Virus record (IMG/VR): IMGVR_UViG_3300028840_005437 | Coordinates: 1 to 52,138 of that record | Origin: a virus | Length of the DNA: 52,138 nt | Direction: 5' to 3' (one strand) | Notes under the pieces: model-generated | The model's input: only the letters and a program-made list of their open reading frames with translations | Databases searched by the model: none | Told to the model about the DNA's origin: nothing | Shown: positions 47,805-52,138 of the stretch, one piece after another | Layout of the letters: every line of letters begins with the position of its first letter | Position numbering within the stretch: position 1 is the first letter of the stretch | Translations under genes and position numbers: made by a program

Positions 47805-48067
47805 AAAGGGAAAAATTCAAAATCGACAGAGGAATTCCAATCCCAATTACGTTGCGTCGATACCCGTTCGATGAAATGAAAATCGGGGACTCTTTTTTAA
47901 TACCAGGGGAGCAGTGCGACGCTCCCGAAAACAAAAAGCGGGAAAACAGCGTTCACAAATCCCTGAGACACTATAATAAATTTTCAATGGAGAGTATTGC
48001 AATAACAACCAGAGCCGTCAACAGCGAGAGGCTTGGCTATGGAATTAGGGTTTGGAGAATCAAATAA
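47801..48067 (+). CDS. Small phage protein with FDEMKIGDSF domain
   Basis: 88 aa, ATGA overlap with the previous gene. IPIPITLRRYPFDEMKIGDS opens a domain frequent in phages (P-F-x-x-M-x-x-GDSF, followed by a helix and ending in RVWRI). The same domain, divergent, forms the C-terminus of the HigA-like protein at 49461-50000. Function unknown. Confidence 0.65.
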   Translation: MKREKFKIDRGIPIPITLRRYPFDEMKIGDSFLIPGEQCDAPENKKRENSVHKSLRHYNKFSMESIAITTRAVNSERLGYGIRVWRIK

Positions 48068-48106
48068 CGAATCGGGGAAACCTAAACTAAAACCAGCGAG
48101 GAAAAG

Positions 48107-48628
48107 ATGACCCTGCAAGAGATCGAAAACAAGTGTTGCGAGTTAGAGGAGAAAGTGAGAGCGCTTCAAGCCCGGCAACGAGAGAATGACGAGCCGGTAA
48201 CGATAATCGCCAAATCTTCCGACGAGGAGCTGAAAGCGTCCTCTTTCGAGATTCCGCCGAAGCCCTCCGCGGAAAAGACTGTGGATAAGGATTTGAAAAA
48301 ATATTTCAGTTTAGCGAAAAAAATGGTTCAGGCTATGCGCAGAGCCGGGCTAACTGAAAATAGTCTGTCATATACTAGGCAAACCTACGAGGTTAGAGAA
48401 TCCAGAAAAAAAATGACTGAGTTTGCCGAATCGCGCGATATGGACATAGTTGTAAAAGATAATTGGGCTAGATTGGAAATCAGCCGCGAAGGAGAGCTTC
48501 TTGGAAAAATAAGCCCGCGTCACGCGCAAAGAAAAATCAACGGTTGTTACGCATGGATTGGCTATGTCTTATACCCGGCTGATTATTTCGATGCGGACGG
48601 ATTCATTATTAAATTGGGAATAACCTAA
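48107..48628 (+). CDS. Right-arm protein with shared N-terminal coiled-coil tag
   Basis: 173 aa. Residues 1-24 (MTLQEIENKCCELEEKVRAL) are nearly identical to those of the next gene, together with the leader. The rest (about 70-173) is unrelated to the neighbour and unrecognised. The tag is a short coiled coil that could mediate oligomerisation. Confidence 0.6.
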   Translation: MTLQEIENKCCELEEKVRALQARQRENDEPVTIIAKSSDEELKASSFEIPPKPSAEKTVDKDLKKYFSLAKKMVQAMRRAGLTENSLSYTRQTYEVRESRKKMTEFAESRDMDIVVKDNWARLEISREGELLGKISPRHAQRKINGCYAWIGYVLYPADYFDADGFIIKLGIT

Positions 48629-48645
48629 AAACCAGCGAGGAAAAG

Positions 48646-48933
48646 ATGACCCTGCAAGAGATCGAAAACAAGTGTTGTGAGCTCGAGGAGAAAGTAAGAA
48701 CGCTTCAAGCCGGGCAACCTATCCCCGGAATGATTTTCAGGGAACGGAAAACGGCTCTATCCGAATCCGGCGAAGTGACGATATGCGACATGGGGAGAAT
48801 CAAAGGCCGTAACAGAGTGATAGCGGCCGGTTTTTCTCAATGTCCCAACCCGAACTACTTTCAAAGGGGATTCTGGGTGACTCATTACAATATGAAAATT
48901 AAAGCCTGGATTCTCTACGAAACTAAAGATTAA
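48646..48933 (+). CDS. Right-arm protein with the same N-terminal tag
   Basis: 95 aa. N-terminal tag as in the preceding gene, then a different beta-rich domain (VTICDMGRIKGRNRVIAAGF, FWVTHYNMKIKAWILYE). The two genes look like one promoter/leader/tag module joined to different domains by recombination. Confidence 0.6.
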   Translation: MTLQEIENKCCELEEKVRTLQAGQPIPGMIFRERKTALSESGEVTICDMGRIKGRNRVIAAGFSQCPNPNYFQRGFWVTHYNMKIKAWILYETKD

Positions 48934-48958
48934 ATCAACCTGAAAACCAGCGAAAGAA

Positions 48959-49144
48959 ATGAAAAACGAATTGCTGAACATACTGACCGAGACGGCGATA
49001 GAGACATTGTCGGAAGCGCATGGCGCGAGCGTCGCGGACGTGAAGACGGCGTTGATGGCGGGCCAGGAAATCGTCTGCCGGGAATTTCAGAAGTTGATGC
49101 AAGCCGGGCTTGAAACCGTCCGGGAAATGAAAACGCGAATCTAA
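48959..49144 (+). CDS. Small helical protein
   Basis: 61 aa, helical (LLNILTETAIETLSEAHGAS; EFQKLMQAGLETVREMK). Preceded by a variant of the AAAACCAGCGA leader. Unknown function. Confidence 0.55.
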   Translation: MKNELLNILTETAIETLSEAHGASVADVKTALMAGQEIVCREFQKLMQAGLETVREMKTRI

Positions 49145-49155
49145 GGAGAAGGAAA

Positions 49156-49482
49156 ATGACATATTTAAAATCACATTACGAAAGATTAAGCGAATTTCTC
49201 GAAACGTCTAGCGAAATTCTTTATGCTATCGAGCAAATCAGCGATGATTATTTTGATTTCATTGAAGATGAAGACGTTTTCGGCGAAAAAACGAATGAAA
49301 TCGATGAAAATTCGCATTCTTACGAACTTTGGGAAGACGGCGGGCGCGAAGATGAAATACTGGCCGCTCTTCCGACTGAAAACGGCGGCTCGCCGATAGA
49401 GGAAGGAACGGAGGTTTTATGGGGAATGGAGGGGAAATTCGCGGAATTCGACGGAGAGAAATGGGCAAGAACACGGGAATAA
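49156..49482 (+). CDS. Small acidic phage protein
   Basis: 108 aa, strongly acidic helical N-terminus and a C-terminal beta part (GTEVLWGMEGKFAEFDGEKW). Ends 22 bp into the HigA-like gene. Unknown function. Confidence 0.55.
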   Translation: MTYLKSHYERLSEFLETSSEILYAIEQISDDYFDFIEDEDVFGEKTNEIDENSHSYELWEDGGREDEILAALPTENGGSPIEEGTEVLWGMEGKFAEFDGEKWARTRE

Positions 49483-50000
49483 AAAGAGAACCGACGCCGC
49501 CGGGCGTGATCCTGCGCGAGAAGCTATTGAAGCCGCTCGGAATCTCCAGACGCGAACTGGCGGAATATCTCGGATGGAGCGTTCGGCAAGTGGACCGAAT
49601 ATGCGACAACGAAGCCGCGATCACCCCCGAAAAAGCCGTGCCGCTAGGGTTGGCGTTCAACATTCGTCCGGAATTCTGGCTGAAAGCGCAGGCGGCGTAC
49701 GATCTATGGCGACTGCGCGGTCTTTGGGACGCGCGAAGCCCGCTTGCGGACGGATCCGGATTCGTTAAGAAAGTTAAAATTATCAATTTTCCGCGTCCGC
49801 GACACGGTATCCGCAAATATTTTTTCGCGGATATGAAAATAGGAGAGTGGGAATATTTTGAAGCACATCCCGAAAAAGTAAAAAATCGGCAGGCAATCAT
49901 TCATTCAACGATTAGTCAATATAACAGGAGATATAACAGAAATATATTGGTTATCACGCGGAGGACTGAAACGGGATTCAAAATATGTCGCGTGCGATAA
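49461..50000 (+). CDS. HigA-like antitoxin/XRE regulator fused to a phage C-terminal domain
   Basis: 179 aa from ATG 49461 (GGAGAG site). Residues 10-90 match HigA: TPPGVILREKLLKPLGISRR, helix-turn-helix ELAEYLGWSVRQVDRICDNE, then LAFNIRPEFWLKAQAAYDLW. The usual family length is about 95-110. The C-terminal 75 residues (FPRPRHGIRKYFFADMKIGE ... CRVR) align with the 47801 protein domain. No HigB toxin gene is adjacent, so it may be an anti-defence orphan antitoxin or a phage regulator. Confidence 0.78.
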   Translation: MGKNTGIKREPTPPGVILREKLLKPLGISRRELAEYLGWSVRQVDRICDNEAAITPEKAVPLGLAFNIRPEFWLKAQAAYDLWRLRGLWDARSPLADGSGFVKKVKIINFPRPRHGIRKYFFADMKIGEWEYFEAHPEKVKNRQAIIHSTISQYNRRYNRNILVITRRTETGFKICRVR

Positions 50001-50045
50001 ATGATTTATGCGTGATAACGAAACCGAAAACCAGCGAGAGGGAAA

Positions 50046-50426
50046 ATGTTAAAAAAATTAAAAGCTTTAAATTTCTCGGATTTGGCGAAACTGAATCCGG
50101 CTTTGCTTGAAAAATATTATCGCAACTGCGCTATTGACCAACATTGCGATGTCGAACAGCTCAAAAGGTTGCGCATCAACGATAGAGCGTCTCGAAAAAT
50201 GATTTATAGCCGAATCAAAGAGGCACTGAACATCAAAAAAGGATTTTGCTTTAAAGACGCTTCTTCCGTTTATCATGGTCTTGAGGCCGTGATCAAATAT
50301 CATTTAGAGTATAAAACCGTCGGATTTCATTACGAACCGTTATGGTGCGGCGTGAAAATAGGCGAAATACTGAATGACGACAATCTTGATGAGCACGGCG
50401 CTGTAGTTATAGCGGTAGTCAGATAA
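50046..50426 (+). CDS. Phage protein of unknown function
   Basis: 126 aa, basic helical N-terminal half, aromatic/acidic C-terminal half ending in a beta strand (AVVIAVVR). It has the AAAACCAGCGAGAGGGAAAA leader and is followed by the 36-bp repeats. Confidence 0.55.
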   Translation: MLKKLKALNFSDLAKLNPALLEKYYRNCAIDQHCDVEQLKRLRINDRASRKMIYSRIKEALNIKKGFCFKDASSVYHGLEAVIKYHLEYKTVGFHYEPLWCGVKIGEILNDDNLDEHGAVVIAVVR

Positions 50427-50559
50427 CCGAAAAACATCGGTTTAAACTGAACCATCAACGAGCCGAAAAACATCGGTTTAAACTGAACCATCAACGAGCC
50501 GAAAAACATCGGTTTAAACTGAACCATCAACGAGCCGAAAAACATCGGTTTAAACTGAA
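50427..50559 (+). repeat. Four 36-bp tandem repeats in a gene leader
   Basis: Units start at 50427, 50463, 50499 and 50535 (last partial). Each contains CCGA-AAAACA-TCGG hairpin arms followed by GTTTAAAC. The last unit runs into AAGGAGAAAG and the ATG at 50573. A related CCGA...TCGGTTTAAA hairpin with the ribosome site occurs before 51329, so this is a leader element that has been multiplied. Confidence 0.9.
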
Positions 50560-50572
50560 AGGAGAAAGATAA

Positions 50573-50797
50573 ATGCTTAAAAGACTGGAAATAAACAAAG
50601 ACGGAGCGCTTGAAATTCAGCGCGGATCGAGAGTGATACAGCAATATTGTCCAAGACAGGCACGCAGTGTGTGTTGCGGCGATTACTGCGCTTTATTCGG
50701 AGAACCCCAGTATTGTCAAGTCGCAAAAGTCTGGTCCCTGGAACTGTGCGAAGGCAAGAAGCTGATAACCGAAAACTTCGATGACGAGAGAATTTGA
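50573..50797 (+). CDS. Small Cys-rich protein
   Basis: 74 aa with six cysteines (QQYCPRQARSVCCGDYCALF; QYCQVAKVWSLELC). Similar small phage proteins keep the pattern YCPF...CGDWCPLF; role unknown. Confidence 0.6.
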   Translation: MLKRLEINKDGALEIQRGSRVIQQYCPRQARSVCCGDYCALFGEPQYCQVAKVWSLELCEGKKLITENFDDERI

Positions 50798-50798
50798 G

Positions 50799-51080
50799 AT
50801 GAAAAAACTAATGCTGGCCGCTATGATGCTGGCCGTCTCGACCGGAGTTCAGGCGCAGGCCGTCGAAAAGGCCGAAACGGAGCATGACGCTTACTGCGCA
50901 AGCGTCTACTGGGAGGACGAGGAAAACTGCGTCGATCCCGAAGAGAAAATAGACAAGGAATTTTGCGAAAGTCTGCCGTTTGAATACTCTGCGAAATTGT
51001 GCCTTCAGGCTCTTGATGCTTGGAAAAAGTCTATTGAAACCAAAACCGAAAACCAGCGAGGAAGAAATGAGAAAAATTAA
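50799..51080 (+). CDS. Small exported protein
   Basis: 93 aa from ATG 50799 with signal peptide MKKLMLAAMMLAVSTGVQAQ and AQA cleavage site; the short mature part has four Cys likely to form disulfides in the periplasm. Overlaps the next gene by 14 bp. Unknown effect on the host envelope. Confidence 0.65.
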   Translation: MKKLMLAAMMLAVSTGVQAQAVEKAETEHDAYCASVYWEDEENCVDPEEKIDKEFCESLPFEYSAKLCLQALDAWKKSIETKTENQRGRNEKN

Positions 51081-51252
51081 AAAACTGCTCGAAAACACGG
51101 ATATTGAGACATTGAAAGAAGTCGTCAAGGGATTGAATGACGATTTTAACGCTCCCTGCGTGTTATTCGAGGCTGCCCTGGAAGAGCTGGAAAATAGAAT
51201 GGAGGCGTCTGAATTAATTAAATTTTGCGAAGATTTATATAAAGCATCTTAA
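51067..51252 (+). CDS. Small helical protein
   Basis: 61 aa from ATG 51067 behind the AAAACCAGCGAGGAAG leader. RKIKKLLENTDIETLKEVVK and ALEELENRMEASELIKF helices. Unknown function. Confidence 0.55.
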   Translation: MRKIKKLLENTDIETLKEVVKGLNDDFNAPCVLFEAALEELENRMEASELIKFCEDLYKAS

Positions 51253-51297
51253 GACTTAGCGTTTGCCTGAAGGAAGAAAACGCGCTTAACAACGACC

Positions 51298-51542
51298 GAT
51301 TTCATGTCGGTTTAAAAAGGAGAAAATCATGAAACTGACGACTACCTTGAACCTGATAGACGAACACGAACCCTGCTACCGCGATCCCGACAATCCCAGC
51401 CACAGCGGATGGAACCGTCTGATAGATCATCTCGGTCATGACTACGATCGCGACGCGGAAATAAATCTCTTGACCATCCTGGAAAGCAACGGCGTCGCTG
51501 ATTGTTTATGGTCTTTGCGGGCGACGATCCAGGATTCGCGGG
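51298..51542 (+). repeat. Long direct repeat, copy 1 (copy 2 at 51894-52138)
   Basis: 245 bp including the hairpin leader and the first 71 codons of the gene recur 596 bp downstream and continue to the window end with essentially no change (one difference seen, AGCCAC versus CGCCAC). Confidence 0.9.
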
Positions 51543-51879
51543 TGAAGCGGCTAAAGCATGTCTGGAAAATCCGACGGAAGAGAACAGGAGAAAAGCCGAC
51601 AATGCCGCCGAAGCCGCCCGTTCCGCCTCCTATGCCGCCCGTTCCGCCGTCGCCGCCGCCGAAGCCGCCCGTTCCGCCTCCTATGCCGCCGAAGCCGCCC
51701 GTTCCGCCTCCTATGCCGCCGAAGTCGTCGCCGCCGAAGCCGAAGCCGCCGAAGCCGCCTATGCCGGCTATGCCGCCGCCGCCGTCGGCGCCGCCGAAGC
51801 CGCCTATGCCGCCGCCTATGCCGCCGAATGCGAAAAGCAGGCGGAAATTATCAGAAAACATCTTGTGGGCAAAATATGA
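51329..51879 (+). CDS. Ala-rich repeat phage protein, split by a -1 frameshift
   Basis: The first frame (ATG 51329) opens MKLTTTLNLIDEHEPCYRDP and LLTILESNGVADCLWSLRAT, a family whose members normally continue with an acidic middle and an Ala-rich tail. That tail is in the -1 frame: EAAKACLENPTEENRRKADN, then AAEAARSASYAA repeats and KQAEIIRKHLVGKI, ending at 51879. The first frame meanwhile stays open as a Pro-rich shadow until 51928. A deletion near 51530-51550 or a programmed shift would explain it. Upstream of it 51253-51297 holds no gene. Confidence 0.6.
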
Positions 51880-51924
51880 TCAACCAAGGAAACGATTTCA
51901 TGTCGGTTTAAAAAGGAGAAAATC

Positions 51925-52138
51925 ATGAAACTGACGACTACCTTGAACCTGATAGACGAACACGAACCCTGCTACCGCGATCCCGACAATCCCCGCCACA
52001 GCGGATGGAACCGTCTGATAGATCATCTCGGTCATGACTACGATCGCGACGCGGAAATAAATCTCTTGACCATCCTGGAAAGCAACGGCGTCGCTGATTG
52101 TTTATGGTCTTTGCGGGCGACGATCCAGGATTCGCGGG
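51925..52138 (+). CDS. Second copy of the same gene, cut by window edge
   Basis: 71 codons nearly identical to those at 51329-51541, with the same leader and AAAGGAGAAAATC ribosome site. The remainder is outside the window. A tandem paralogue or an assembly artefact of a repeat. Confidence 0.75.
   Translation, partial: MKLTTTLNLIDEHEPCYRDPDNPRHSGWNRLIDHLGHDYDRDAEINLLTILESNGVADCLWSLRATIQDSR

Noticed and set aside
50427-50559. CRISPR array
   Set aside because: Units of 36 bp are directly adjacent with no unique spacers and run into a ribosome-binding site.
51555-51830. Proline-rich secreted or structural domain
   Set aside because: The PPKPPVPPP reading is the out-of-frame shadow of GCC-rich Ala repeats; the Ala-rich frame carries the family-like flanks ENPTEENRR and KQAEIIRKHL.
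1-52138. Global stop-codon reassignment (UAG via the CUA tRNA, or UGA)
   Set aside because: Both TAG and TGA end many tightly coupled genes here (for example TAG at 13788 and 17537, TGA in ATGA overlaps), and long structural ORFs need no read-through.

Overview
The window looks like most of the genome of a tailed, contractile-tail (myovirus-type) bacteriophage or prophage assembled from a metagenome. Head genes are HK97-like (terminase, portal, prohead protease, HK97-fold major capsid, gp6-type connector). Tail genes follow the Mu order (sheath, tube, tape measure, gp43 to gp48 baseplate). No integrase, lysis cassette or ribosomal marker was recognised, so lifestyle and host are open. Typical Sec signal peptides, a lipobox and integron attC sites fit a Gram-negative bacterial host, but that is inference.

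Layout. (1) 1-10854, minus strand: early/replication arm with a truncated pentapeptide-repeat protein, DnaB-like helicase, an O-like replication initiator carrying iteron-like repeats, a ribbon-helix-helix protein, a tRNA-Asn, a rearranged (apparently circularly permuted) tRNA locus, about fifteen very small proteins, a beta-class DNA methyltransferase and an AlpA-type regulator. (2) 10855-11030: divergent promoter/operator region. (3) 11031-17537, plus strand: recombination operon (SMC/RecF-like ATPase, RecE-type PD-(D/E)XK exonuclease, candidate annealing protein, Nmad1/DUF1599 protein and small zinc-finger proteins), tightly coupled by ATGA, GTGA and TAATG overlaps. (4) 17493-46646, minus strand: late operon transcribed right to left, starting with terminase small subunit and ending with tail fibre and fibre-assembly protein. 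(5) 46647-47411: non-coding control region with terminators, repeated hairpins and two outward-facing promoters. (6) 47412-52138, plus strand: early arm of small accessory genes sharing a repeated leader, ending in a duplicated gene cut by the window edge.

The most striking feature is at 22565-24832. An integron-type gene cassette array with five attC-like sites and four cassettes of membrane, small and paired ORFs sits between the gp46 and gp45 baseplate genes, opposite to the late operon. No integron integrase is visible, so it resembles a CALIN inside a virion-structure operon. The second is at 4072-4170, where the 3' half of a tRNA lies upstream of its matching 5' half with acceptor strands 3 nt apart and a 22-bp direct repeat at 77-bp spacing, as expected of a permuted tRNA gene.

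Other oddities are an in-frame TGA at a normally Cys position of the gp48 baseplate protein, iterons beside an AT-rich stretch inside the initiator gene, recurrent intercistronic boxes in both early arms, a HigA-like antitoxin fused to a second domain shared with a neighbour, and several cargo genes inside the late operon. Both window ends fall inside repeats, which suggests assembly breaks rather than true genome ends.
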